Source of the DNA: Sphingomonas sp. BAUL-RG-20F-R05-02
GTDB lineage: Bacteria; Pseudomonadota; Alphaproteobacteria; Sphingomonadales; Sphingomonadaceae
DNA: 64,000 bases
NCBI RefSeq assembly: GCF_022662305.1
Contig: NZ_JAKNQH010000006.1
Location: 62,001 to 126,000 of the forward strand
Direction: 5' to 3'
Part shown: positions 43,247 through 52,859 of the stretch, piece by piece
Layout: each line of letters starts with the position of its first letter
How positions within the stretch are numbered: the stretch's first letter is position 1
Made by a program: the position numbers and the translations under genes
The notes under the pieces: generated by a model
Told to the model about the DNA's origin: nothing
What the model saw: the letters and a program-made list of their open reading frames with translations, nothing else
Databases searched by the model: none

Positions 43247-45904
43247 GTGACGGGGCCGCTGCGAGGGAGGCGTGGATCATGGATAGCGTTTGCGTTCGCC
43301 GCGTGCCTGATCGCGATGCCCATCCACGCTGCGTCGCACCCTTCCCCGCTGTTCGACATCCCCGCCGGCGATCTGGCCGATGCGCTGGTGGTGTTCGCCC
43401 GGCAGAGCGGGCGGCAGATCCTGTTCGCGCCCGCGCAGGTGCGTGGACGCCGGGCACCGCCCGTGCATAAGCGGATCGACCCGGATCGCGCGCTGGCGCG
43501 GTTGCTCGCCGGCAGCGGGTTTCGCGCGCGGTCGGCCCCGGGTGGCGCGTATCTGCTCGAGGCCGTCCCGATGCCGACGCGGCCACACCGCCCCGCCGCG
43601 CCCATGCCAGCGACCGCGCCGGTGGATGTTGCGCAGATCGCCGACATCGTCGTGGTCGGCACCCCCGGCGGCGGCAGCACGCGGCAGGCGGCGGCGTTCG
43701 CGGTTACGTCGGTGCCGCGCACCGCGATCGACCAGCTGGGCGCACCCGCCACCGCCGACGTGCTGCGGCTGGTGCCGGGGCTGACGATCGAGACATCGGG
43801 CGGCAAGAACGGTGCGAACATCTTCGTGCGCGGCTATCCGTCGGGTGGGGATGCCGAATACGTCACCTTCCAGACCGAGGGGGTGCCGTATTTCCCGCCC
43901 GCCACCCTGTCGTTCCTGGAGAACTCGCAGCTCTACCGCATCGACGAGAGCGTGCAGCGGGTCGAAGCGGTGCGCGGCGGCACCGGCGCGCTGCTCGCCT
44001 CCGGACAGCCCGGCGCAACCGTCAACGTGATCCAGCGCGAGGGCGGCGACCGGCTCGCCGGGCTGATCAAGACGAGCGTGATCGACGATGGCGAGGTACG
44101 CGCCGATGCCTACCTGTCCGGGCCGATCGGCCCGCGCACGCATGTCATGGTCGGCGGCTATGTTTCGCGCGGGGACGGTATCCGCTCGCCCGGATTCGCG
44201 GCGGATCGTGGCGGGCAGATCACCGCCAATCTGCGGCAGGATCTCACACGCGGATCGGTGTTGCTGTTCGCGCGCTATCTCGATGATCGCAGCCAATGGT
44301 TGCTGCCGATCCCGGTCAAGCAGACCGGGCGCAGCATCGGCGCGTATCCGGGGTTCGACCCCGGCACCGGTACGCTCGCCGGGCCGGATACCCGCACCGG
44401 CACCCGGAACGACGGCGCGCGCTACGATCTCGACGACGGGCGCGGCGCGCGTATCGTCAACCTCGGCGGCAATGTCGAACTGCGGCTCGGCGACACGGTG
44501 ACGCTGCGCGACAAGGCGAGCTGGCTGACGGGCGATGCCGACACCACCGGCCTCGTCTCCGACAATGTGCCGCCGGAAAGCGCCGCCGCCTATGCCGCGC
44601 GGATGGGCGGAACGATCGCCAGCCTCGTCACCGTGGCGGACGGCCGCGCGGTATCGCCGTCGCAGGCGGTGGTGCGTGCCGGCATCTGGACGGTGGACAA
44701 GCGTATCGACGCTTTGGTCAACGACGCGACGCTGGAATGGGCGACGGGGCCGAGCAAGGCGACGGTCGGCGTCTACGCCACCAGCTACGGATCGCGCGAC
44801 CATTGGGACATCGGCAACACGCTGCTGCTCACCGCGACACCACAGGCGCGGCGGCTCGATATGACGCTGGCGGGTGGCGCGGTGGTAACGCGCGACGGCT
44901 TCGCGAGCGGATCGAGCTTCCTGGTCGATGCGCGCTATCGTGGGCGCGATCTCGCCTTCTACGGTGTCGAGGAAGTCAAACTCGGCAAATGGCTGCGGCT
45001 CGATGGCGGCGTGCGGCACCAGCGCCACAGCGTCAACGGCAGCGCGCGCGACACGACGGCGGCGGGCGCAGGCGGCCCCGATGGCGATCCGCGCACCCTG
45101 TACGACAATGCCAACGTGGTATTCACCGATACCCGCACGCCGGTGCGCTATCGCGGCGGGGCGTGGTCATGGACGCTCGCTGCCAATGCGGATGCCACCG
45201 CCCGTTTCGGAGCGTTCGCGCGGTTCAGCCGGGGCACCAGCTTTCCGTTCTTCGACAATCTGCGCGACGGCATCACGCTCGCGCCGCAGATCGACACCAT
45301 CGAGGGCGGGGTGAAGCTGACCGGTCCGCTCAGCCTGTATGCGACGCTGTTCCGCAACACTTTCCACGGGCTTGCCACCACCGTGATCGCCAGTGGCGCG
45401 CCAATCGCCTCGGTCGGCGGTGCGCGCGCGACCGGCGTGGAGCTGGACGGGACGTGGCGGGTGGCGCCGCCGCTGTCGGTGGCGTTCACCGGCACTTGGC
45501 TGGATGCGCGCTACCGGCGGTTCTTCACCGACGCTGGCCGCACCGATCTCAGCGGCAACCGCGTGCAGCGCCAGCCGGTGTGGCAATGGCGCGTCACGCC
45601 GACGTGGGATTTCGCGGTGGCGAGGCGCAAGGCGAGCCTGTTCACCACGCTCGCCTATATGGGCGATCGCTGGTCCGACGTGCAGAACCAGCAGTTGCTG
45701 CCGGGTTTCCTCAAATGGGATGCCGGCGCGACGCTCGACGTGTCGCCACGGTGGCGGGTGCAGGCCAGCGCCGACAATCTCACCAATGCGATCGGCCTGA
45801 CCGAGGGCAATCCGCGCACGCTAGGGCAACAGGCGCCGGGCGCGATCTTCGCGCGGCCGATCCCGGGGCGTTCGGTCAACCTCTCCACCAGTTACCGGTT
45901 CTGA
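43247..45904 (+). CDS. STN-domain TonB-dependent receptor/transducer (first locus)
   Basis: From GTG 43247 (GGGAG ten bases ahead) the protein has 885 residues. It has a signal peptide, then an STN signalling domain at about 34-100 (LFDIPAGDLADALVVFARQS, ILFAPAQVRG), a linker, IVVVGTPGG, the plug (GANIFVRGYP, RVEAVRGGTGALLASGQPGATVN) and a 22-strand barrel ending in the sorting Phe (SYRF). STN domains contact FecR in the periplasm, so this receptor is the sensor of the locus. It is a paralog of the next receptor, which lacks STN. The ligand is inferred to be trehalose or a related sugar from the trehalase downstream. Confidence 0.92.
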   Translation: MTGPLRGRRGSWIAFAFAACLIAMPIHAASHPSPLFDIPAGDLADALVVFARQSGRQILFAPAQVRGRRAPPVHKRIDPDRALARLLAGSGFRARSAPGGAYLLEAVPMPTRPHRPAAPMPATAPVDVAQIADIVVVGTPGGGSTRQAAAFAVTSVPRTAIDQLGAPATADVLRLVPGLTIETSGGKNGANIFVRGYPSGGDAEYVTFQTEGVPYFPPATLSFLENSQLYRIDESVQRVEAVRGGTGALLASGQPGATVNVIQREGGDRLAGLIKTSVIDDGEVRADAYLSGPIGPRTHVMVGGYVSRGDGIRSPGFAADRGGQITANLRQDLTRGSVLLFARYLDDRSQWLLPIPVKQTGRSIGAYPGFDPGTGTLAGPDTRTGTRNDGARYDLDDGRGARIVNLGGNVELRLGDTVTLRDKASWLTGDADTTGLVSDNVPPESAAAYAARMGGTIASLVTVADGRAVSPSQAVVRAGIWTVDKRIDALVNDATLEWATGPSKATVGVYATSYGSRDHWDIGNTLLLTATPQARRLDMTLAGGAVVTRDGFASGSSFLVDARYRGRDLAFYGVEEVKLGKWLRLDGGVRHQRHSVNGSARDTTAAGAGGPDGDPRTLYDNANVVFTDTRTPVRYRGGAWSWTLAANADATARFGAFARFSRGTSFPFFDNLRDGITLAPQIDTIEGGVKLTGPLSLYATLFRNTFHGLATTVIASGAPIASVGGARATGVELDGTWRVAPPLSVAFTGTWLDARYRRFFTDAGRTDLSGNRVQRQPVWQWRVTPTWDFAVARRKASLFTTLAYMGDRWSDVQNQQLLPGFLKWDAGATLDVSPRWRVQASADNLTNAIGLTEGNPRTLGQQAPGAIFARPIPGRSVNLSTSYRF

Positions 45905-46056
45905 ACGTGAGCCACCCGCACCCACCCTAATCATCCGGGCCTGCGTACATCCCGCCCGAATGTCCCGCGCCGGCACCCGCCCGGCGCGCCGGCTGCATGC
46001 GCCACGCAGCGCACCGCCGCCCCCAAAACAAAAAGACCATCAGGAGGACTTCCCCA

Positions 46057-48486
46057 ATGATCCGTACCCACACCCTCACCCTCGCGCTGCTCGCCGGCAC
46101 CGCGCTCGGCGCGGCGCCGGCGTTCGCGCAGGATACCACACCGACCAGCCCGATCGCGCCGCCCGCCACTGCGGATGCTGCGCCGATGCAGGACATCGTC
46201 GTCACCGGCAACGTCAACCGCGAGGGGCTTCGCAAGCTCGACGCGAGCTATTCGATCTCCACCGCCAGCGCCGAGCAGATCCGCGAAGTGCAGCCGACCT
46301 CGACCGCCGATCTGCTCAAGATCGTGCCGGGCCTGTGGGTGGAAAGCTCAGGCGGCAATGCCGGCGCGAACGTCTTCATCCGCGGATTCCCGTCCACCGG
46401 CGACGCGCCGTTCCTCACGCTCGAACTGAACGGTTCGCCGCTGGTCGCGCCGTCCGCGCTGTCGTTCATGGAGAACAGCTCGCTGTTCCGCCTCGACGAT
46501 ACGATCGAGCGGGTCGAGGTGCTGCGCGGCGGCCCCAGCCCGATCTTCTCGAACGGCCAGCCGGGCGCGACCACCAACTTCATCCTCAAGGAAGGCACGC
46601 AGGACCCGCACCTGTCGCTGCGCGCGACCTACGGGACCGAGGGCACCTATCGCGGCGACGTCGTGGCGCAGGGCCCGATCGACGCCAACACCACCTATAT
46701 GCTTGGCGGGTTCTACCGCTATTCGGACGGGTTCCGCCACACCGGTTTCCAGGGTGATCTCGGCGGGCAGTTCACCGGCAGCATCACGCACAAGTTCGAT
46801 GCCGGCAAGCTCACCGTCTACGGCCGCTACCTCGATGATCAGAACGCGTTCTACACGCCGATGCCGCTGGTCGAGAACAACGGCAAGTTCAGCACCTTCG
46901 CCGGCTTTGACGCACGCACCGACACTTTGGTCGGCAAGGAGATCGAGCATACGTTGATCGAGACCGGACCCGCCATCAACGGTGGTGCCACGCAGAAGAA
47001 GGCGGTCGACCTGTCACGCGGGCGCGGCGCGCGGCTCTACACGTTCGGCTCGAACTTCAGCTACGACGTGGGCGGCGGCTTCACCGTGCAGAACAACGTC
47101 AACTTCACCAAGGGCACGTCCGAGACGAACGCGCTGTTCACCGGATCGAACCCGCAGACGGTGGCGGATTATCTCGCCTCGGCGGGCGGCCCCGGCACGG
47201 TGACCTATGCCGGCACCGGCCAGGCACTGACCGGCGGCCAGCAGACCATCCAGGCCGGCATCTGGACGGTGCAGAAGCATATCCAGAGCTTCACCGACGA
47301 ACTGAAGCTGTCCAAGGAGCTGTTTCAGGGCAACACGCTGACGCTGGGCGGCTATTACGCGCACGTCCTCGATCACGATACGTGGAACCTCGGCAACAAC
47401 ATCCTGCTCGCGCTCGAACCGCAGGCGCGCGTGCTCAACGCAAGCCTCGCCAACGGCACGATCCTGACCCGCAACGGCTTCACCAGCGGCAACAGCTACG
47501 ACGTCAACGCACGCTACAAGAGCACCAACATCGCCGGCTATGTCAGCGACGAATGGAAGCTGGGCGCGCTGCGGCTCGACGGCGGCGTGCGCGTGGAGCG
47601 GGTGAAACTGCGCGATACGTTCGAGAACAGCTCGACCGGCGATCTCGATAACAACGCGCTCACCGCGTACAACAACGGCGCGACCTATTTGAACGGCACC
47701 TACACCACGGTGCGCTACAGCAAGACGCAGGTGTCGTGGACGGCGGGCGCGGACTATGCGTTCACCGGCAACCTCAACGGCTTCCTGCGGGCCAACCGGG
47801 GCGCGCTGCTGCCGCAGTTCGACGATCTGCGCGGCAACGCCACCACGATCCAGAACATCAAGCCGCAGACCGCCGACCAGTATGAGGCGGGCCTGAAGAC
47901 CTCGACCCGGCTGTACGACGTGTACCTGACCGGCTTCTACAACCGCTTCCACAACCTGATCTTCCAGGACATCCGCAATATCAACGGCGTCGAGCAGAAC
48001 GTCGTGCTGTTCGGCGGGTCGCGCGCCTATGGCCTGGAGTTCGAGGGTGCGGTGCGCCCGGTCGATGGCTTCCAGCTCGCCGTGCGCGGCGTGGTGCAGG
48101 ACGGCAAGTTCAAGGATTTCGGGCCGAACTCGGGCAACGACGTCAACCGGCAGCCCAAGTTCCAGATCGCCGCGATCCCGTCGTACACGTTCCGCAGCGC
48201 GTTCGGTCAGGCGCGGCTGTTCGGCACGTTCACGCATATCGGCAACCGCTTTGCCGATATCGAGAACCAGCAGCGGCTCGGCAGCTACGAGACGCTCGAT
48301 CTCGGCGCGTCGATCGACGTGAACGACCGCTTCTCGATTCAGGCGACCGTCGACAACGTGACCGATACGCTCGCGTTGACCGAGGGTAACGTCCGCACCG
48401 TTGGTGCCGCCAACGGCAACGGCTTCTTCCTCGGCCGGACGATCTTCGGCCGCCACGGCACGATCACCGCCGCGGTGAAGTTCTAA
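46057..48486 (+). CDS. TonB-dependent receptor, paralog of the upstream receptor
   Basis: The 809-residue protein starts at ATG 46057 after AGGAGGA and has a signal peptide cut after AFAQD (about 25). The TonB entry IVVTGNVN, the plug (GANVFIRGFPSTGD, RVEVLRGGPSPIFSNGQPGATTN) and a barrel ending AAVKF follow. Plug and C-terminal blocks match the preceding receptor closely (SFMENSSLFRLDDTIERVE against SFLENSQLYRIDESVQRVE), but no STN domain is present. It may be the main transporter, with the first receptor as sensor. Terminator-like hairpin follows. Confidence 0.92.
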   Translation: MIRTHTLTLALLAGTALGAAPAFAQDTTPTSPIAPPATADAAPMQDIVVTGNVNREGLRKLDASYSISTASAEQIREVQPTSTADLLKIVPGLWVESSGGNAGANVFIRGFPSTGDAPFLTLELNGSPLVAPSALSFMENSSLFRLDDTIERVEVLRGGPSPIFSNGQPGATTNFILKEGTQDPHLSLRATYGTEGTYRGDVVAQGPIDANTTYMLGGFYRYSDGFRHTGFQGDLGGQFTGSITHKFDAGKLTVYGRYLDDQNAFYTPMPLVENNGKFSTFAGFDARTDTLVGKEIEHTLIETGPAINGGATQKKAVDLSRGRGARLYTFGSNFSYDVGGGFTVQNNVNFTKGTSETNALFTGSNPQTVADYLASAGGPGTVTYAGTGQALTGGQQTIQAGIWTVQKHIQSFTDELKLSKELFQGNTLTLGGYYAHVLDHDTWNLGNNILLALEPQARVLNASLANGTILTRNGFTSGNSYDVNARYKSTNIAGYVSDEWKLGALRLDGGVRVERVKLRDTFENSSTGDLDNNALTAYNNGATYLNGTYTTVRYSKTQVSWTAGADYAFTGNLNGFLRANRGALLPQFDDLRGNATTIQNIKPQTADQYEAGLKTSTRLYDVYLTGFYNRFHNLIFQDIRNINGVEQNVVLFGGSRAYGLEFEGAVRPVDGFQLAVRGVVQDGKFKDFGPNSGNDVNRQPKFQIAAIPSYTFRSAFGQARLFGTFTHIGNRFADIENQQRLGSYETLDLGASIDVNDRFSIQATVDNVTDTLALTEGNVRTVGAANGNGFFLGRTIFGRHGTITAAVKF

Positions 48487-48497
48487 GTCTCTGTATC

Positions 48498-48534
48498 GCC
48501 GGCCGGGTCACCCACCCGGTCGGCACCTTTTATT
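48498..48534 (+). terminator. Rho-independent terminator after the paralogous receptor
   Basis: GCCGGCCGGGT (48498-48508) pairs with ACCCGGTCGGC (48514-48524) in an 11-base-pair stem with one G-T wobble, followed by ACCTTTTATT. It is 11 bases past the receptor stop and ahead of the trehalase, so it may reduce read-through into that gene. Confidence 0.7.
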
Positions 48535-48547
48535 CTATGAGGTTGTC

Positions 48548-50149
48548 ATGATGCTCCGCCCATCGCTCGCGCTGGCGCTTGCCCTGCTCGCGCCAGTCGC
48601 TGCGACCGCGCGTCCGCAGCTTCCGGCGGACACCGCCCGCGCCGCGCAGACGCCCGAGGATATCTACGGCCCGCTGTACCGCGCGGTCGAACTCGCGCGC
48701 GTGTTTCCGGACAGCAAGACCTTCGCCGACATGGTGCCGCAAGGTACGCCCGCCGCGATCATGGCGGCATACCGCGCCGACGCGCCGAAGGATCGTGCAG
48801 CGCTTGCCGCCTTCGTCTCCCGCCATTTCCGCAAGATAGGCGAAACTGCCCCGAACAAGCTCACCATGCGCGAGCATATCCGCGCGCTATGGCCGATCCT
48901 CGCCAAGCCGCCGATGGCGGTGGTGCCCGGCTCCTCCGCACTGCAACTGCCGTATGCCTATGTGGTGGCGGGCGGGCGCTATCAGGAGATGTATTACTGG
49001 GACAGCTACTTCACCATGCTGGGCCTCAAGGCGGATGGCGAGAAGCCACTGATCGAGTCGATGCTCGCCAATTTCACCGCGCTGATCTCGAAGTACGGCC
49101 ATATCCCCAACGGCACCCGCAGCTATTACCTGTCGCGTTCGCAGCCGCCGTTCCTCGCGCTGATGATGGACCTCTCCGACACGCATGACCCCGCCACCGA
49201 TGCCGCACGCCTCGCCGCGCTGAAGGCGGAATATGCTTATTGGATGACGGGCGCGGGCTGTCTCGATGCGAGCGGCGCGTGCGAGCATGTCGTGCGGATG
49301 CCCGACGGCAGCCTGCTCAACCGCTATTGGGATGCCCGCGACACCCCGCGCGACGAATCCTATACCGAGGATGTCGCCACCTCCGCCACCGCCGGTCGCA
49401 ACCCCGGTCAGGTCAATCGCGATCTGCGCGCGGGTGCGGAAAGCGGGTGGGACTATAGCTCGCGCTGGCTGGCCGACGGCAAGACACTCGCCACCATCCA
49501 CACCACCGATATCGTGCCGGTCGATCTCAACAGCCTGTTGTGGAACCTCGAAACGTCGATCGCACGGCGCTGCACCGCTGTCGGCGATGCCGCGTGCGCG
49601 CGCGATTATACCGCGCGCGCCGCGAAGCGCTTGAGCGCGATCAACCGCTATCTGTGGTCGGCGACGGACAAGCGCTTCGTCGATTGGGATCGCACTTCCG
49701 CCAAGCCGACCCCGTCGATTAGCGCGGCGATGCTCTATCCACTGTTCGTCGGCCTCGCCACGCAGCAGCAGGCCGACACCACCGCCACGCTCACCGCGGC
49801 CAAGCTGGTCGCGCCGGGCGGACTGCGTACCACCACGCTCAGCACCGGCCAGCAATGGGACCAGCCCAACGGCTGGGCGCCGCTGCTGTGGGTCGGCGTG
49901 GCGGGGCTGGACCGCTACGGCAAGACCGCACTTGCCGAGGATCTCGCGCGGCGCTGGGTGCGCACCGTATCGACCTATTGCAATCGCACCGGGCGGATGA
50001 TCGAGAAGTACGATGTCGAGACCGGCGCGGCAGGTGGCGGCGGCGAGTATCCGGTGCAGGACGGCTTCGGCTGGACCAACGGCGTCACGCAGGCGCTGCT
50101 CGATCGCTATCCCGCGCTCGATCCCGAGCGTGGCGACGCACACCCCTGA
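48548..50149 (+). CDS. treA: Periplasmic GH37 trehalase
   Basis: The 533-residue protein has a signal peptide (about 1-21) and both trehalase signatures: AGGRYQEMYYWDSYF (141-155) and QWDQPNGWAPL (near 436). The acid Asp is in AESGWDYSSRW and the base Glu in GGGGEYPVQDGFGWTNGV. It splits trehalose into two glucose molecules in the periplasm. Two Cys-rich inserts (GCLDASGACEH, RRCTAVGDAACARD) could form disulfides. Adjacent TonB receptors could bring trehalose or trehalose-containing compounds across the outer membrane. Start is either of two adjacent ATGs. Confidence 0.93.
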   Translation: MMLRPSLALALALLAPVAATARPQLPADTARAAQTPEDIYGPLYRAVELARVFPDSKTFADMVPQGTPAAIMAAYRADAPKDRAALAAFVSRHFRKIGETAPNKLTMREHIRALWPILAKPPMAVVPGSSALQLPYAYVVAGGRYQEMYYWDSYFTMLGLKADGEKPLIESMLANFTALISKYGHIPNGTRSYYLSRSQPPFLALMMDLSDTHDPATDAARLAALKAEYAYWMTGAGCLDASGACEHVVRMPDGSLLNRYWDARDTPRDESYTEDVATSATAGRNPGQVNRDLRAGAESGWDYSSRWLADGKTLATIHTTDIVPVDLNSLLWNLETSIARRCTAVGDAACARDYTARAAKRLSAINRYLWSATDKRFVDWDRTSAKPTPSISAAMLYPLFVGLATQQQADTTATLTAAKLVAPGGLRTTTLSTGQQWDQPNGWAPLLWVGVAGLDRYGKTALAEDLARRWVRTVSTYCNRTGRMIEKYDVETGAAGGGGEYPVQDGFGWTNGVTQALLDRYPALDPERGDAHP

Positions 50150-50205
50150 CGAGGTCGCACGCGCCTCCCCTTGAGAATGGCGCGAGGATCGGGATAGGAT
50201 GGCGC

Positions 50206-50904
50206 ATGACCAACCCGCCCTCCTCGCAGGCCGAAGCCATGATCCGGCGGGTCTCCCCCGAAGGCAGAGCGCTCGCCAAACGTGACCGCGAACGCCGGCA
50301 GCGCGCCACGCTGCGGCTGGCCGGGCGCATGGTGATGGCCGGCCTCGGCATCGCGATCATCGCCGCCGCGATCGATCTCGCCGTTTTCCCGATCGGCGTG
50401 GTGGGCTGGCTGGTCGCGGTCGCTGCCTTCCTGTTCGCCTGCATCGTGATCGGGCTGTTGTCGCGCGCGAGGCCGGTCGTACTGGCGGCCTCCCCGCTCG
50501 GCACCTTGCCCGAGGATACGCAGCACTGGCTCGAACACCAGCGCGGGCTGTTGCCGCGCGCGGTGCTGCCGACACTGGACTCCATCGGGTTGCGCCTGCG
50601 CGACATGGCGCCGCGCCTCGCGACCCTCGACGCCGACACGCCGGCCGCCGACGCGGTGCGCCGCCTGCTCGCCACCGATCTGCCGGCGCTGGTGCAGGGC
50701 TACGAAGCGGTGCCGCCCGGGATGCGCGGGCGCGCGAGCAACGGCGGTGTCAGCGCCGACGCGCATCTGCTGAGCGGCCTCGCCCTGATCGACGGCGAAA
50801 TCGACCGAATGACCGAACAACTCGCGCGCGGCGCGTTCGACGAACTCGCGACGCAGAGCCGCTTTCTCGAACTGAAATACGACGGCGCGGGTCCGATCGG
50901 CTAG
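50206..50904 (+). CDS. Two-helix membrane protein of unknown function
   Basis: The 232-residue protein has a basic cytoplasmic N-terminus (residues 1-40), two hydrophobic helices (about 43-62 and 66-86, separated by a Gly-Val turn), and a soluble C-terminal part of helices (HWLEHQRGLLPRAVLPTLDS, LATDLPALVQGYEAVPP). I do not recognise a family. Its TAG stop shares the palindrome CTAG with the stop of the converging YbjQ-like gene, so the two genes overlap by four bases. The pairing may indicate a common envelope role, which is inference. Confidence 0.65.
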   Translation: MTNPPSSQAEAMIRRVSPEGRALAKRDRERRQRATLRLAGRMVMAGLGIAIIAAAIDLAVFPIGVVGWLVAVAAFLFACIVIGLLSRARPVVLAASPLGTLPEDTQHWLEHQRGLLPRAVLPTLDSIGLRLRDMAPRLATLDADTPAADAVRRLLATDLPALVQGYEAVPPGMRGRASNGGVSADAHLLSGLALIDGEIDRMTEQLARGAFDELATQSRFLELKYDGAGPIG

Positions 50905-51719
50905 GCGTTGACCGATAGCACCAGCGTCGGATCAGGGATTTCGGTCGGCGCATGGCCTGCGATCGGCAGGACGGCGGTGCCGATCGCGAAGAACTCGATG
51001 ACGTGGCTCGACCAGCCGTGGCTCCCCTCGTGCAGATCGGCGCCAACCACGCCCTCCGCACCGGCCTGCGTCGCTTCGAGCTGCATTCGCTCCATCGCGA
51101 TCTCACGCGCTTCGTACAGCGCCACGCTGAAATTGGTCAGCTCGACGTTCTGGCCGATACTGCCCAGCGACGAGATCGGTCCGCGCCGCGCGACGTGATA
51201 GACGCAACTGCCCATCACCATCTCCAGCGGACGATAGCCCGCCTGCAACAGCGTCCAGAAATCCTGCCCCGACAGCGCAGAGGTGAACGGCGCACCGCCC
51301 GGCCCCTTGAAGCCCTGATGCCCCTTGGCGTGGACGATGCCAGTGCCGATCGCGACGAACTCCAGCACCTTGGTGTCCCATTCGAGCCGCTTCACCGTCA
51401 GCCGCACGCCGACGATGCCGTCCGCGCCCATGTTGGCGGCCTCCTGCCGCATCCGCTCCATGGCAAGCGCGCGCGCCTCGTACATGGCGGTGCTGAGCAC
51501 ATCGAGTTCGACGCTGCTCGTCCAGCCGGCGAACTGAAAGCCGAGATGGTAGATGCACGAGCCGACGCACAGCCCGACCGGCTCGAACCCGGCCTTGCGC
51601 ACCAGCAGGAACTCGTTGACCGAAAAGTCGGAGGTGAACACACCACCCGGATGCCCCTGCCGACGAAGCCCCGCTAGGCGAGTGAGCGCATGTTCGGGAA
51701 TGCCAGTCTCATCGGCCAT
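50901..51719 (-). CDS. Protein with two YbjQ/UPF0145-like domains
   Basis: The 272-residue protein contains two similar halves. Each has a GLCVGSCIYH or MVMGSCVYH motif, then YEARALAMERMRQEA or YEAREIAMERMQLEA, then ADGIVGVRL or AEGVVGADL, and a closing VLEFVAIGTGIV or VIEFFAIGTAVL strand. This is the heavy-metal-binding YbjQ (DUF74) pattern duplicated. YbjQ-like proteins form pentamers; their function is not established. The start overlaps the upstream gene stop by one base (TGATG), and that gene appears to be of the same broad family. Confidence 0.7.
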   Translation of the reverse strand: MADETGIPEHALTRLAGLRRQGHPGGVFTSDFSVNEFLLVRKAGFEPVGLCVGSCIYHLGFQFAGWTSSVELDVLSTAMYEARALAMERMRQEAANMGADGIVGVRLTVKRLEWDTKVLEFVAIGTGIVHAKGHQGFKGPGGAPFTSALSGQDFWTLLQAGYRPLEMVMGSCVYHVARRGPISSLGSIGQNVELTNFSVALYEAREIAMERMQLEATQAGAEGVVGADLHEGSHGWSSHVIEFFAIGTAVLPIAGHAPTEIPDPTLVLSVNA

Positions 51720-52675
51720 CAGATTCCACCTTCCTCGTCCATCACGTCGTTCTGATATGCCGAATGGCGCGCGCCGCCGGGCTCACGCAGCGGCGAGGCA
51801 TCGTCGCGCATGTCGATCACCATCTCGACCGGGTGTGGCACGCCCGCGCCCGGCTTGGCGTCGACCACCGTGCCGATCACAATATGCCGGCCGAGATAGG
51901 CGGGCGGCTGCTTGTCGCGTTCGCGGCGGATCAACTGGCCGAAGTGGGTATGCGCGAGCACGCCGTTGCCCTGCTCCGCCACCTTCTCGCGCAGATCGCG
52001 GTGCGCCTCGCGGCGGATGCCTTCCCAGAAGTTGGTCAGCGTCATGATCGGGATGCTCTGGAACGAGCGCAACTTCGTCTGGATGTCGGACAGCGCCGTC
52101 CAGTCGCCACCGCCCCAGCCCGAATTGCCGTACGGGTTGCCGAGCCAGTCGAACCGCGCGCCGACCGCGATGCCGACCGGTACGATATCCGCCTCCAGCA
52201 GCCGCACGAATTCAAGCGCGGGCACCGTCGCGATCACCGGATGCGGGCTGGGTGCGAGCCCTTCGATATGGACCGCCGTGCCGATCAGGGTGAAGTCCAT
52301 GCTCGCGCCGATCCGGTGTCGCAGCGTCCGCATCCGCACGTCGACCACGGCGTTGGCGCCCGCTGCCCGCGCCTCCTGCTCGATCCGTGCGAGCGCCTCG
52401 TGCCAGCCTTGCGCATGGCCCTCGGTCCAGCTCTGCCCATAGTGGAACCAGCAGGTGCCGGACACCGTCGCCACCGGCCGGATGCCGTGCGTGCGCGCGA
52501 GCAACAGTTCGGCGGGCGTCATCGTGGCGACCCACGCACCCGATCCCGCCGCCGCACCCGCCAGCCGCTCCGCCACGAATTGCGGCAGCCCGCCCGCATC
52601 GAGCGCGACCTGCCAGGCCTCGACCCGCTCGGCATGCTGCGCGGGCGACAGCGTATCCTGGTGGGGACTCGTCAT
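51719..52675 (-). CDS. YbjQ-like heavy-metal-binding-domain protein
   Basis: From ATG 52675 the protein has 318 residues and no signal peptide. It carries TVSGTCWFHYG, IEQEARAAGANAVVDVRMRT and FTLIGTAVHIEG, the same order of motifs as the two-domain gene downstream. A second, more diverged copy is in the C-terminal half (VGIAVGARFDWLGN, AHTHFGQLIRRERDK, YLGRHIVIGTVVD). A longer frame extends upstream past 53100 but is opposite the glycosyltransferase gene and was not used. The two adjacent YbjQ-type genes are translationally coupled. Confidence 0.65.
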   Translation of the reverse strand: MTSPHQDTLSPAQHAERVEAWQVALDAGGLPQFVAERLAGAAAGSGAWVATMTPAELLLARTHGIRPVATVSGTCWFHYGQSWTEGHAQGWHEALARIEQEARAAGANAVVDVRMRTLRHRIGASMDFTLIGTAVHIEGLAPSPHPVIATVPALEFVRLLEADIVPVGIAVGARFDWLGNPYGNSGWGGGDWTALSDIQTKLRSFQSIPIMTLTNFWEGIRREAHRDLREKVAEQGNGVLAHTHFGQLIRRERDKQPPAYLGRHIVIGTVVDAKPGAGVPHPVEMVIDMRDDASPLREPGGARHSAYQNDVMDEEGGI

Positions 52676-52859
52676 GGGTTGCAACCGGTCATGAGGACGA
52701 GAGGTCGCACAGCCATCGGGCAAGCGCCAGTCCCGCATCGACCGGTGCGATGCGGCGCAGAAAAATTCTCCCACCCCCGTGCGGATCGCAGGCGAGCGCG
52801 CCGTCTGGTCATCGGGCGGCGCATCTTGGTCGATGTGCCGGGGATGGGAAGACGACACG

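Noticed and set aside
45967..45987. GC hairpin between the two paralogous receptors
   Set aside because: GCGCCGG/CCGGCGC is a good stem but lacks a T-run and lies well after the first receptor stop; too weak to call a terminator in DNA this GC-rich.
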